From positions 1 to 46,478 of the forward strand of contig JBPBQZ010000091.1 in the NCBI GenBank assembly GCA_050955105.1: 46,478 nucleotides of DNA, written 5' to 3'. A program made the translations under genes and the position numbers. The stretch is from JBPBQZ01 sp050955105. Its GTDB lineage: Bacteria > Pseudomonadota > Gammaproteobacteria > Burkholderiales > Burkholderiaceae. The notes below the pieces were generated by a model. That model did not search any database and was not told the DNA's origin. It was given only the letters and a program-made list of their open reading frames with translations. Positions within the stretch are counted from its first letter, which is position 1, and each line of letters opens with the position of its first letter. Shown here in pieces: positions 16,788-24,754 of this stretch.

Positions 16788-18125
16788 TTATCGCGCTTGC
16801 GATGACGACGCCGAACCGGATGCGGACATGGCCGCAGAGGCCGGCGTGGCGGCCGGGGTCGACGCAGCGTCAGCCCCCGGCGTGGCGGCGGAAGCCGATG
16901 CGTTCGCAACTGGTCCTGCCGGCGCCGCCGACGTCCCCCCGCCGGTCGGCGTGGTGGCGTACGGCGAGCCCGGCGGCAGCGGCGCGATTTGCGCGGCGAC
17001 CGGCGTGACGGTGGCGCCCGGATGTGCCTTCTGCACGCCCTGCACGATCACCTTGTCGCCTGGATTCAGGCCCCCGGTAACCACCCAGTTGTCACCTTCG
17101 GTGCGCGTAGACTGCAAGCTGACCAACTTGACCTTGTTGTCAGGACCGACCACCAGCGCCGTCGGGTTGCCACGCTGATCGCGTGACACGCCGGTCTGCG
17201 GCACCAGCATCGCCTGATTGTTCACGGCTTCCTGCAGATGCGCGCGCACAAACATGCCCGGGAGCAGATCGTGCCGTGGGTTCGGGAACACCGCACGCAG
17301 CGTCACCGTACCGGTGGTCTGATCCACCGTTACATCGGAAAACTGCAGCGTGCCGGTTTCCGGATAGGTGGTGTTGTCGTCGAGCACCAGCGTCACCTTG
17401 GCGGTATTGGCACCGGCGCTTTGCAGCTCGCCGGCCTGCAGCTCGCGGCGCAAGCGCAACAGGTCGCTGCTCGACTGCGTCACGTCGACGTAGATCGGGT
17501 CGAGTTGCTGCACCGTTGCCAGCAACGTTGCCTGGCTGGCCTGCACATATGCCCCTTCGGTCACCTGCGACGCGCCGATGCGCCCGCTGATCGACGAGGT
17601 CACCGTGGTGTAGCCGAGATTGATCTGCGCGGTACGCACGGCGGCCTTGCCGGCAGCGATGTCGGCATTCGCGGAGCCCAACGCGGCCACCGCGTTGTCG
17701 TAGTCCTGCTTGCTGATGGCGTTGGCGGCCACCAGCGTCTTGTAGCGCGCAGCCTGCGCCGCGGCCGACGTGACGTTGGCGTTGGCACGCGCCAGCGTTG
17801 CTTGCGCGCTCGCCAATTGCGCCTGGTAAGGCGCCGGATCGATCGTATAAAGCAGTTGCCCGCGCTTAACGTCGGTGCCTTCCGTGAAATTACGCTTCAG
17901 CACGATGCCGTCGACGCGCGCGCGCACTTGCGAGACCAGGAACGCCGAGGTACGGCCAGGCAATTCGGTGGTAACCGCAACCGGCACCCGCTGCACCGTA
18001 ATGACGCCGACTTGCGGTGCTTGCGCAGGCGGCGGCGCTTGCGTCTTGCCGCAAGCGGCCAAAGTGACTACGGCAACCGCCAAAACGGTACCGAGGAGGC
18101 GGAATTCAATCCGATCGACGTGCAT
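16788..18125 (-). CDS. RND efflux periplasmic adaptor (AcrA/BpeA type lipoprotein)
   Basis: A 445-residue membrane-fusion protein. The start at 18125 gives a lipoprotein signal with lipobox LAAC (Cys near 25); the open frame extends further but has no matching signal there. It has the usual barrel-sandwich and coiled-coil hairpin order: VRARVDGIVLKRNFTEGTDV, then the SAQATLARANANV helix, and TSSISGRIGASQVTEGAYV. It bridges permease and channel. The last 70 or so residues are an Ala/Ser/Pro-rich low-complexity tail. It is the first gene of the operon, divergent from the TetR gene, with an AcrR-like operator between. Confidence 0.94.
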   Translation of the reverse strand: MHVDRIEFRLLGTVLAVAVVTLAACGKTQAPPPAQAPQVGVITVQRVPVAVTTELPGRTSAFLVSQVRARVDGIVLKRNFTEGTDVKRGQLLYTIDPAPYQAQLASAQATLARANANVTSAAAQAARYKTLVAANAISKQDYDNAVAALGSANADIAAGKAAVRTAQINLGYTTVTSSISGRIGASQVTEGAYVQASQATLLATVQQLDPIYVDVTQSSSDLLRLRRELQAGELQSAGANTAKVTLVLDDNTTYPETGTLQFSDVTVDQTTGTVTLRAVFPNPRHDLLPGMFVRAHLQEAVNNQAMLVPQTGVSRDQRGNPTALVVGPDNKVKLVSLQSTRTEGDNWVVTGGLNPGDKVIVQGVQKAHPGATVTPVAAQIAPLPPGSPYATTPTGGGTSAAPAGPVANASASAATPGADAASTPAATPASAAMSASGSASSSQAR

Positions 18126-18488
18126 GGGACGTCCTTCTGATTCAAAAGATGTTCTGAAAACGAAGCGGACCGCGGCAGCTGCGCGAAGCTCCCCGTGGTA
18201 CGGAGTTGATTCGATCAGGGCGGTACAAGTGCCAGCGGCCGGCGAAACCGGAAAATCGCCTCGATTGAACGAGGCACGCCACGTCTCCGGCTCTGCATGA
18301 GCCGTCAAGACAATGGCCGGGTGGAACCGCGGTGCTATTATATACAGTCATGAATGTATGTTTATAACTGAATATTACGCGAGACGCATCCGGGCTCCAA
18401 AAACCGCTAGCCTGACGACGTTGCGTAGCGCGCACCTAGCTGCCGCATTCAGCCGCGCGCAGGCATATTACACGACGACGGGGACACC
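18126..18488. promoter_or_regulatory. Divergent control region between the pump operon and its TetR gene
   Basis: This 363-bp gap contains no gene I can support. A minus-strand TATAAT (18337-18342) points to the pump operon and overlaps the left arm of the AcrR-like operator. A bound repressor would therefore block the -10 box. An AT-rich stretch (18335-18377) surrounds the operator. The pump mRNA would have a leader of roughly 200 bases. The TetR gene has GGGGA a few bases before its GTG start. Confidence 0.5.
18339..18362. promoter_or_regulatory. AcrR/TtgR-like operator
   Basis: A 24-bp site with arms ATACA (18342-18346) and TGTAT (18355-18359). It matches the Escherichia coli acrAB AcrR operator, as I remember it, at 19 of 24 positions. 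Its place between a TetR repressor gene and an AcrAB-type operon, on top of the pump -10 box, fits direct repression. Confidence 0.65.
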
Positions 18489-19127
18489 GTGAGACGCACC
18501 AAGGAAGATGCCCTGCACACACGCGACACCATTCTCGATACCGCCGAGCAGGTATTTTTCGAGAAAGGCGTGTCGCGCACATCCCTGACGGATATAGCCA
18601 GCGCCGCGGGCCTGACGCGCGGCGCCATCTATTGGCACTTCAAAAATAAAGGCGACCTGTTCAGCGCCATGTGCGACCGTGTGCTGCTGCCGCTGGACGA
18701 ACTCATCGAGGCCAGCCTCGATGTGCGCGAAGCCGACCCGCTGGGACGCTTTCGCGAGCTGGCGATCGCCTGCCTGCGCGACACCGCGCTCGACGCACGC
18801 CGGCATCGGGCCTTCGACATCCTGTTTCACAAGTGCGAGATGATCGCAGAAATGGGTGACATCTCGGCGCGCCGCCAGGCAAATTTTGCCGATGGTCGTC
18901 GCCGCATCGAAGCCGCGCTACAAAACGCCGTAGCCAAAGGGCAACTGCCGCCGCAGCTCGACGCCCACCGTGCCGCGATCATGGTGCATGCGCTGCTGGG
19001 CGGCTTGCTGGCCGACTGGCTGTTGGCGCCGGAAGCGATGCGCATCGACATCGAAGCGCCGCAACTGATTGACGCCTGCATCGATCTGCTGAAGCTCAGC
19101 CCCGCCCTGCAACGGCCGCCAGCATAG
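18489..19127 (+). CDS. TetR-family repressor of the RND pump (AcrR/BpeR-like)
   Basis: A 212-residue TetR regulator. The N-terminal helix-turn-helix lies at about residues 10-57 (TILDTAEQVFFEKGVSRTSL, then ASAAGLTRGAIYWHFKNKGDL), followed by an AcrR/TtgR-type ligand-binding domain. It starts at GTG18489 with GGGGA just upstream. It is divergent from the adaptor gene, so it most likely represses the pump and releases on binding pump substrates. This inference is supported by the AcrR-like operator between the two genes. It is similar in place and type to bpeR. Confidence 0.93.
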   Translation: MRRTKEDALHTRDTILDTAEQVFFEKGVSRTSLTDIASAAGLTRGAIYWHFKNKGDLFSAMCDRVLLPLDELIEASLDVREADPLGRFRELAIACLRDTALDARRHRAFDILFHKCEMIAEMGDISARRQANFADGRRRIEAALQNAVAKGQLPPQLDAHRAAIMVHALLGGLLADWLLAPEAMRIDIEAPQLIDACIDLLKLSPALQRPPA

Positions 19128-19244
19128 AACGAGCCGGCATTCTATACTCGATTGACCGATCGATCGCAGGCGGCCGCGCATCTTGCGCCGCGCCTCTCGC
19201 GGCAAGTTTCTCCCGTCAATCGCAAGACCAACTGGTTGAGCAAC

Positions 19245-20270
19245 GTGGATAACGTAGATTTGCAGGTTCTGCGCACCGCGCAGCACTGGCTGAAGCAAGA
19301 CCGTCGCGTCGTTTTATTTACGGTTGTTCGCACTTGGGGATCGGCGCCGCGGCCGGTCGGTTCGCTGCTCGCGCTCTCCAGCGAAGGCAAATTGGAAGGC
19401 TCGGTCTCGGGCGGCTGCATCGAAGACGACCTGATTGAACAGATGCACGCGGGCCGGCTAGACCTTAAGCGTGTCGAACTATTGCGTTACGGCGTGACTG
19501 CCGAGGCCGCGCATCGCTTCGGTCTGCCCTGCGGTGGCACGCTTGAATTGGTGGCCGAGCCGCTGGGCGCGCATAGCGCGGTGCCGGAGTTGTTGGACTG
19601 TATTGCGCGTGAACGTCTGGCAGCGCGGCATCTCGACCTGGCTAGCGGCGTGGTGCATTGCGTGGCGGCCGACCACACCGAATTTTCCTTCGACGGTAAG
19701 ACGCTGATATCGACACACGGCTCGGCGTACAAATTGTTGATCATCGGCGCCGGGCAGTTGTCGCACTATCTGGCCAGCATGGCTCTGGCCGCCGGCTACC
19801 GCGTACTGGTTTGTGATCCGCGTGAAGAATATGCGCGCAGTTGGAGCGTCGCCGGAAGCGAATTCACCCGCGAGATGCCCGACGACGCAGTATTGGCGTT
19901 ATGCGCCGACCACCGTACGGCCGTCGTAGCCTTGACGCACGACCCCAAACTCGACGACCTGGCATTGATGGAAGCGTTGCGCTCCGACGCCTTCTACGTG
20001 GGCGCGATCGGCTCCCGGCGCAATCAGGAAAAGCGTCGCGAGCGTTTGAAGTTGTTCGATTTGAGCGATGCGCAACTGGCCGCGCTGCACGGCCCGGTAG
20101 GCTTGCATCTCGGCGCGCTGACGCCAGTGGAAATCGCCATTTCGATCATCGCCGAGATGACCGCCGTAAAGAATGGCGTGGAAGTGCGGCAGTCGCAAGC
20201 CATGCGCGGCGGCGACCCGCGCGCGATGAATTCCGCCGAAGCCTCGCTGCCGATAGCACGCATCGCCTGA
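19245..20270 (+). CDS. XdhC/CoxI-family protein
   Basis: A 341-residue XdhC-family protein with the N-terminal XdhC domain (TWGSAPRPVGSLLAL, SGGCIEDDL). A C-terminal Rossmann-type domain follows (IIGAGQLSHYLASMALAAGY, GAIGSRRNQEKRRERL, HLGALTPVEIA). Family members help load sulfurated molybdenum cofactor into xanthine dehydrogenase-type enzymes. No molybdo-hydroxylase gene is in the window, so the partner is unknown. The GTG start at 19245 matches the usual family N-terminus (xDNVDLQVLR). Upstream in-frame TTG codons at 19236 and 19152 are alternatives, and no convincing ribosome site decides between them. Confidence 0.82.
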   Translation: MDNVDLQVLRTAQHWLKQDRRVVLFTVVRTWGSAPRPVGSLLALSSEGKLEGSVSGGCIEDDLIEQMHAGRLDLKRVELLRYGVTAEAAHRFGLPCGGTLELVAEPLGAHSAVPELLDCIARERLAARHLDLASGVVHCVAADHTEFSFDGKTLISTHGSAYKLLIIGAGQLSHYLASMALAAGYRVLVCDPREEYARSWSVAGSEFTREMPDDAVLALCADHRTAVVALTHDPKLDDLALMEALRSDAFYVGAIGSRRNQEKRRERLKLFDLSDAQLAALHGPVGLHLGALTPVEIAISIIAEMTAVKNGVEVRQSQAMRGGDPRAMNSAEASLPIARIA

Positions 20271-20388
20271 ACGCTAGCGGCGGTTACAGCGGCGCCCATG
20301 CCGCGTCGAGCAGACGGCGCGCTCGGCAATTTTCGCCAGACGCCGCCTTGCAGAAGCGCGGACCTTTGCGCTTAAGCTGCCGCGCCGC

Positions 20389-20874
20389 TTAACCGCGCCA
20401 ACTGAAGCTGGCCTTGGCGCTGCCCGCACCCGAGACGTCGACCGTGCGCGTTTGCTCGGCGTCACCATGTTTGGCGTGGATCGTGTAATGGCCGGGGTGC
20501 AAACGCACCAGCATGTAAGGGCCGTGCGAGTCCGTGTTCAGCACTTCGTTGCCCTGGCCGTCGGTAATGCGCACGCGCACGTCGCTGACATATTCGCGTC
20601 CCGGACCGATGAATTGCAGTGACAGCGGCCAATGGCCGGCCGCGGCGCGCAGCGCGTGCGACTCGTCCAGTCCCACGCCGCCCGAAACGAAGCTGACGTC
20701 GCCCTGCTGCTGGGTTTCCGGCATACCCTGCGCGGCCTGATCGCCGGCATCATTCGACGGCGGCGGCGGCGGCGCGTTCTGCGCCCAGGCCGGCGCACCG
20801 GCCACGGCATAGATCAAAGCGCCCGCTGCCAACGCTACAGTCAGTCCCACCCGTTTCTTTTCGTGCTTTTGCAT
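20389..20874 (-). CDS. Small exported protein with carboxypeptidase-regulatory-like beta domain
   Basis: A 161-residue protein not recognised by function. A signal peptide of about 30 residues (KKRVGLTVALAAGALIYAV...AWA/Q) is followed by a Pro/Gln-rich linker. A single beta-sandwich-like domain follows, with the pattern VRVRITDGQGNEVLNTDSHGPYM and HPGHYTIHA. This resembles carboxypeptidase D regulatory-like domains. The start ATG at 20874 is chosen for the signal peptide; an upstream in-frame start adds 19 residues that spoil it. It lies 93 bases downstream of degP on the same strand and may be co-transcribed. It is convergent with the XdhC-family gene, with only a weak hairpin (AAGCGC/GCGCTT, 20354-20373) between. 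Confidence 0.75.
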   Translation of the reverse strand: MQKHEKKRVGLTVALAAGALIYAVAGAPAWAQNAPPPPPSNDAGDQAAQGMPETQQQGDVSFVSGGVGLDESHALRAAAGHWPLSLQFIGPGREYVSDVRVRITDGQGNEVLNTDSHGPYMLVRLHPGHYTIHAKHGDAEQTRTVDVSGAGSAKASFSWRG

Positions 20875-20967
20875 CGCATCGCTCCTGTTCTGGTTATTCG
20901 GTCGGAATATACGGGCCGTTGGCGCGTACATTCCGTTCCCCCTGAGCAGTTATCGTTCCCGGGCGCA

Positions 20968-22428
20968 TCAGCCCAGGTCGACCGGCACGAAAATCTGCGC
21001 ATCGCCACGCTGAATCAACAGCGCGATGCTGCCGCCGGCGTGCTGGATGCGATCTCGCAACTGCGCCACGGTGGTGGTGGGTTCGCCATTGATTGCCAGG
21101 ATGATGTCGCCGGGCTGGATGCCGGCACTTTCCGCGGCACCGCCAGAATTCTCCACGACCAGGCCGCCGGCCAGCGATGCGCCACGCTTTTCGTCCGGGG
21201 TCAGCGGCCGCACTGCCACCCCCAAGCGTCCTGCGCTCACGCCGGCATCGTCGTTGGACGCTACTTTGGTGTCGCTGAGCGTGCCCACCGTTACCGCGAT
21301 ATCGCGATCCTTGCGGTCGCGCCACACATCCAGGTGCGTCGTCGACCCCGGCCGATGTTCGGCAATCTCTTCGGGCAGCGAGGTCGAGTCGTCGACCGCC
21401 TTGCCATCCACTTGCAAGATCACGTCGCCCGGCTTGATCCCGGCCTTGGCCGCGGGACTGCCGGGTTCCACTGAAGCCACCAATGCGCCACGCGCCTGAT
21501 CGAGGCCGAACGACTTGGCAAGCGTCTGATCCATTTCCTGGATTGCCACGCCGATACGGCCGCGGCTGACATGGCCGGTCTTGATAATCTGGTCTTCAAC
21601 CTTCATCGCCACATCGATAGGAATCGCAAACGACAGCCCCTGGAAGCCGCCCGTCTGACTGTAGATCATCGAGTTGATGCCGATTACCTCACCGTTCAGA
21701 TTAAACAGCGGGCCGCCCGAATTACCGGGATTGACCGGCACGTCGGTCTGAATAAAAGGCACATAGGTCTCGTCGGGCAATGAGCGTGCCTTGGCGCTGA
21801 TGATGCCGGCCGTCACAGTATTCGTGAAGCCATAGGGCGAACCGATCGCGGACACCCATTGGCCCACTTTGCTCTGCGCCGGATTGCCGATACGGACGGT
21901 CGGCAGGTGGCTGGCTTCGATCTTCAAAACGGCGATGTCGGAATGCTTGTCGCTACCGATCACCTTGGCACGAAATTCACGTTTGTCGGTGAGCTTCACC
22001 GTGACGACATTCGCGTCGTCGACCACATGGGCATTCGTCAGAATGTAGCCGTCAGGGCTGACGATAAACCCCGAGCCAAGACTCACCGACGGCGAGTCGT
22101 CCTGCTTCGGCATCTGTCCGTAGAAATGCTGGAAGAACTGGAAGAAAGGATCGTCCGGATCGGACGGCATCTGCATCTGCGGCGAGTGCGACGCAGCGCT
22201 GTGGCCGTCGTGCTTGGCGCTGATGTTTACGACCGCCGGACCATAGGTTTCCGCCAGTCCCGAAAAATCGGGCACGCCGGTTTTGGCCGCGGCTTCGGCA
22301 GGCATCATCGCCGCTCGAGCGGGCGTGACCACAGGGGGCGCAAAATCGCGGCCGCCCAATACATAGCCAGTGGAAAGTGCGGCGGCTACGGCGATTGCCG
22401 TCGCTCCGCGAGAAATCTTGGCAGCCAT
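20968..22428 (-). CDS. degP: DegP/HtrA-family periplasmic serine protease
   Basis: A 486-residue HtrA protease (Do/DegQ/MucD class). It has an N-terminal export signal (residues 1-40), then a trypsin-like domain with catalytic His134 (TNAHVV), Asp164 (HSDIAVL) and Ser237 (GNSGGP). Two PDZ domains follow (about 290-380 and 400-480; GRIGVAIQ and GRLGVAVRPL). It degrades or refolds damaged envelope proteins in the periplasm. The gene follows a two-component system on the same strand, with 66 bases between, and a PmrA-type box lies in that gap. Stress control by that system is therefore plausible. Domain order and length are typical. Confidence 0.96.
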   Translation of the reverse strand: MAAKISRGATAIAVAAALSTGYVLGGRDFAPPVVTPARAAMMPAEAAAKTGVPDFSGLAETYGPAVVNISAKHDGHSAASHSPQMQMPSDPDDPFFQFFQHFYGQMPKQDDSPSVSLGSGFIVSPDGYILTNAHVVDDANVVTVKLTDKREFRAKVIGSDKHSDIAVLKIEASHLPTVRIGNPAQSKVGQWVSAIGSPYGFTNTVTAGIISAKARSLPDETYVPFIQTDVPVNPGNSGGPLFNLNGEVIGINSMIYSQTGGFQGLSFAIPIDVAMKVEDQIIKTGHVSRGRIGVAIQEMDQTLAKSFGLDQARGALVASVEPGSPAAKAGIKPGDVILQVDGKAVDDSTSLPEEIAEHRPGSTTHLDVWRDRKDRDIAVTVGTLSDTKVASNDDAGVSAGRLGVAVRPLTPDEKRGASLAGGLVVENSGGAAESAGIQPGDIILAINGEPTTTVAQLRDRIQHAGGSIALLIQRGDAQIFVPVDLG

Positions 22429-22482
22429 CTTCGCTCCTTTTTCAAAATGCTCTAAAAGTGAGTCGAAGCCTAAACTGCCTAG

Positions 22483-22499
22483 CTTAATGTGCGCTTAAG
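22483..22499. promoter_or_regulatory. PmrA-type direct-repeat box upstream of degP
   Basis: CTTAAT (22483-22488), five bases, then CTTAAG (22494-22499). This fits the PmrA/BasR consensus of two YTTAAK hexamers spaced by five. It overlaps the stop codon of the histidine kinase gene and sits about 55-70 bases before the degP start. The adjacent response regulator is of the OmpR/PmrA/QseB class. Confidence 0.5.
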
Positions 22500-23841
22500 G
22501 CTTGCGGGTCTGCGGATGCCTGGCGAATATCACGCGCACGCACAGGCCGCGACCATCGGGGCCGTCGTCGAAACTGACGCTGGCACCGTGTCGTTCGGCG
22601 ACACGCGCCACGATCGACAGGCCCAGCCCGCTGCCCGATACCTCGCCATTGCCGGGCACCCGGTAAAACCGATCGAAAACGCGCGCGCGTTCGTCGGGCG
22701 GAATGCCGGGGCCGGCGTCGACGATCTCAACCGTCGGCAGCGCAGGTACACCGGCCAGGCCAATCGAGACGTCGACGCGACCACCGGCCGGCGTGTATTT
22801 GACAGCATTGTCCAGCAGATTGTTGAACATGACCGCCAGCGCTTCGGCGTCACCGTCAACCTGGCAGGCGCTGCGCGCGACGATGCCCAGATCGACGCCG
22901 CGCTCCAAGGCCACGCCAGCCTGGTCCTCGACACAGTCGCTCAGCAAGCGATCGAGTTGGATCGACGACCACGCCAGCGGCGACGCCGCGTGGCCCAGCG
23001 CCGCGGCGGCATCCGGCTCCGCGCGTGCCAGCGCCAGCATCTGCTCGACCAGCCGCGTGGCGCGTGCGATGCCCGCTTCGAACGCGTCGAAGGCGGCCGC
23101 GCGGTCGGCATCGTCGCGCGCACGGCGCAGCCACTGCAGTTGAATCTTCAAGGCGGCCAGCGGTGTGCGCAGCTCGTGCGCGGCATCGGCAACAAAAGCC
23201 TTCTGCGCCCCCAGGGCGATCGACAGGCGACGCAGCAAGCCGTTCAGCGCCGCCACCAGCGGCGCCACTTCCACCGGCAGCGGCGCCACCGTCAGGGGCT
23301 CGACCGCGTCCGGTCGGCGCGCCTCGAGCACGGCGGCCAATCGCGCCAACGGACGCAGTCCCCGTCCCACCACCAGCCATACCAGCAAGCCAAGAATCGG
23401 CAACAGCACCAGCAACGGCCAGATCGTGCGCCAGGCGACCTCGGCCGCCAAGGCAGTGCGCACCGCCATCGGCTGCGCCAGTTGCACCACGTTGTCGCCC
23501 ACTACCGCGCTGTAGACGCGCCAGTCGCCCTGCGACGTGTGTTCAGTAGAAAAGCCGAGTTCGGCACGTTGCGCCAAGGGAGCACGTGGATGCGAGTAGT
23601 ACAGCTGCACGCCTTCGCGGCTCCAGATCTGAATGACTACGCCATCGTTGTCGCTATTCGAACCGAGCACCGAGGAAAACGGCTCCGACGGCAGCGCTCC
23701 GGCGGTCTGCCGCAGTTGATAATCGAACAATTCGTTGGCTTCGGCCTGCGCCTGTCGATAGATCAGAAAGCCAGCCGCGGCGATGCCGGCTATCGTGCAT
23801 CCCAGCAGGAACACCAACAGGCGTTTGCGAATCGAGCGCAT
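22495..23841 (-). CDS. Sensor histidine kinase (PmrB/QseC-like)
   Basis: A 448-residue membrane sensor kinase. TM1 is at about 8-28. A short periplasmic domain of about 110 residues follows, then TM2 near 140-162. The dimerisation domain has the phospho-acceptor His in DAAHELRTPL, and the ATPase has N-box NLLDNAVKYTP, G1 DAGPGIP and G2 GSGLGLSI. All catalytic boxes are intact. The start ATG overlaps the response regulator stop by one base (TGATG), so the pair is translationally coupled. The signal is unknown; position next to degP suggests envelope stress. Confidence 0.95.
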   Translation of the reverse strand: MRSIRKRLLVFLLGCTIAGIAAAGFLIYRQAQAEANELFDYQLRQTAGALPSEPFSSVLGSNSDNDGVVIQIWSREGVQLYYSHPRAPLAQRAELGFSTEHTSQGDWRVYSAVVGDNVVQLAQPMAVRTALAAEVAWRTIWPLLVLLPILGLLVWLVVGRGLRPLARLAAVLEARRPDAVEPLTVAPLPVEVAPLVAALNGLLRRLSIALGAQKAFVADAAHELRTPLAALKIQLQWLRRARDDADRAAAFDAFEAGIARATRLVEQMLALARAEPDAAAALGHAASPLAWSSIQLDRLLSDCVEDQAGVALERGVDLGIVARSACQVDGDAEALAVMFNNLLDNAVKYTPAGGRVDVSIGLAGVPALPTVEIVDAGPGIPPDERARVFDRFYRVPGNGEVSGSGLGLSIVARVAERHGASVSFDDGPDGRGLCVRVIFARHPQTRKP

Positions 23842-24578
23842 CAGGGGTTTGGTTCAGAGGTAGGACGAGTGCGCGCCGCGGCGGCGGCATCGGCGGCATC
23901 AGCACCGGCCGACGCGGGCAAATCGCGCGGCACCATATAGCCGACGCCGCGCACCGTGCGAATCAGTTCCGGGCCAAGCTTCTTGCGCAGCGCGTGTACA
24001 TAGACCTCTACGGTGTTGCTGCCGATTTCCTCGCCCCAGCCATAGATCTTTTCTTCCAGCCGACTTTTCGACAACACCGCGCCGGGCCGCGCGAGCAAAG
24101 CTTCCAGCAGGGTGAATTCTCTTGCCGACAGCGCGACAAGTTTGCCGTCGAGCACCACTTCGTGGGTTGCCGGGTCGAGCGTCAGCGCGCCGGCGCGCAT
24201 CAGCGAGCCGCTGCGTCCGGCGCCGCGTCGCAGCAGCGCGCGCATGCGTGCGCCGAGCTCATCCAAGTCGAAAGGCTTCACCAGATAGTCATCTGCCCCC
24301 GCGTCGAGCCCCGCCACGCGGTCCGAGATACTGTCGCGCGCGGTCAGAATCAACACCGGCAGCGACTTGCCGGTCGCGCGCACGGCAGCCAGTACCTGCA
24401 GTCCATCGCGCTTGGGCAAGCCGAGATCCAGCAACATCAGGTCGTAATCTTGCGCCGCCGCGGCAAGCAGCGCCGCGGCGCCGTCTTGTACCCAGTCGAT
24501 CGCCCAACCGTCAGCACGCAGCGTGCGACGCAATCCTTCGGCGATCATCGAATCGTCTTCGACGAGCAAAACCCGCAT
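23841..24578 (-). CDS. OmpR-family response regulator (PmrA/QseB-like)
   Basis: A 245-residue response regulator. The receiver domain (1-115) has phospho-acceptor Asp51 in LMLLDLGLP, the acidic pair VEDD and Lys in LVKPFD. It is joined to a winged-helix DNA-binding domain (about 125-220, SAREFTLLEALL, SNTVEVYVHALRKKL, RTVRGVGY). The last 25 residues are an Ala-rich tail. The start at 24578 is set by the canonical MRVLLVEDD. It is the first gene of the operon with the kinase. A lone CTTAAG hexamer 18 bases upstream hints at autoregulation. Confidence 0.95.
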   Translation of the reverse strand: MRVLLVEDDSMIAEGLRRTLRADGWAIDWVQDGAAALLAAAAQDYDLMLLDLGLPKRDGLQVLAAVRATGKSLPVLILTARDSISDRVAGLDAGADDYLVKPFDLDELGARMRALLRRGAGRSGSLMRAGALTLDPATHEVVLDGKLVALSAREFTLLEALLARPGAVLSKSRLEEKIYGWGEEIGSNTVEVYVHALRKKLGPELIRTVRGVGYMVPRDLPASAGADAADAAAAARTRPTSEPNP

Positions 24579-24754
24579 GGCCGGTTCTCCGTTTCGCTTA
24601 AGGCAAGCTGGAATCATATCGGACTCGGCTTGCTTCACGATGCACCACAACGCTCTGGACACCCTGTACGCTACTCGACGCACCGGCTACGCGCGCCGCG
24701 CGCCACGCTCTACAATGCGGAGCCAGATGGCTTTCCCATAAGGATTTCAAGTTC
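24579..24754. promoter_or_regulatory. Divergent gap between response regulator and dacB
   Basis: A 176-bp intergenic stretch. It holds a CTTAAG hexamer (24597-24602) whose partner five bases on (CTGGAA) matches the PmrA box poorly. A TACAAT (24711-24716) is a possible -10 element for dacB, with no good -35. No other structure was seen. Confidence 0.3.

Noticed and set aside
20371..20393. Two CTTAA-containing hexamers as another PmrA box
   Set aside because: They are 17 bases apart start to start instead of 11 and lie between convergent gene ends.
22489..23940. A 483-residue plus-strand open frame antisense to the histidine kinase and response regulator
   Set aside because: Its translation is Arg/Gln/His-rich with no recognisable motif. 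It is a shadow of GC-rich codon bias in two well-supported genes on the other strand.
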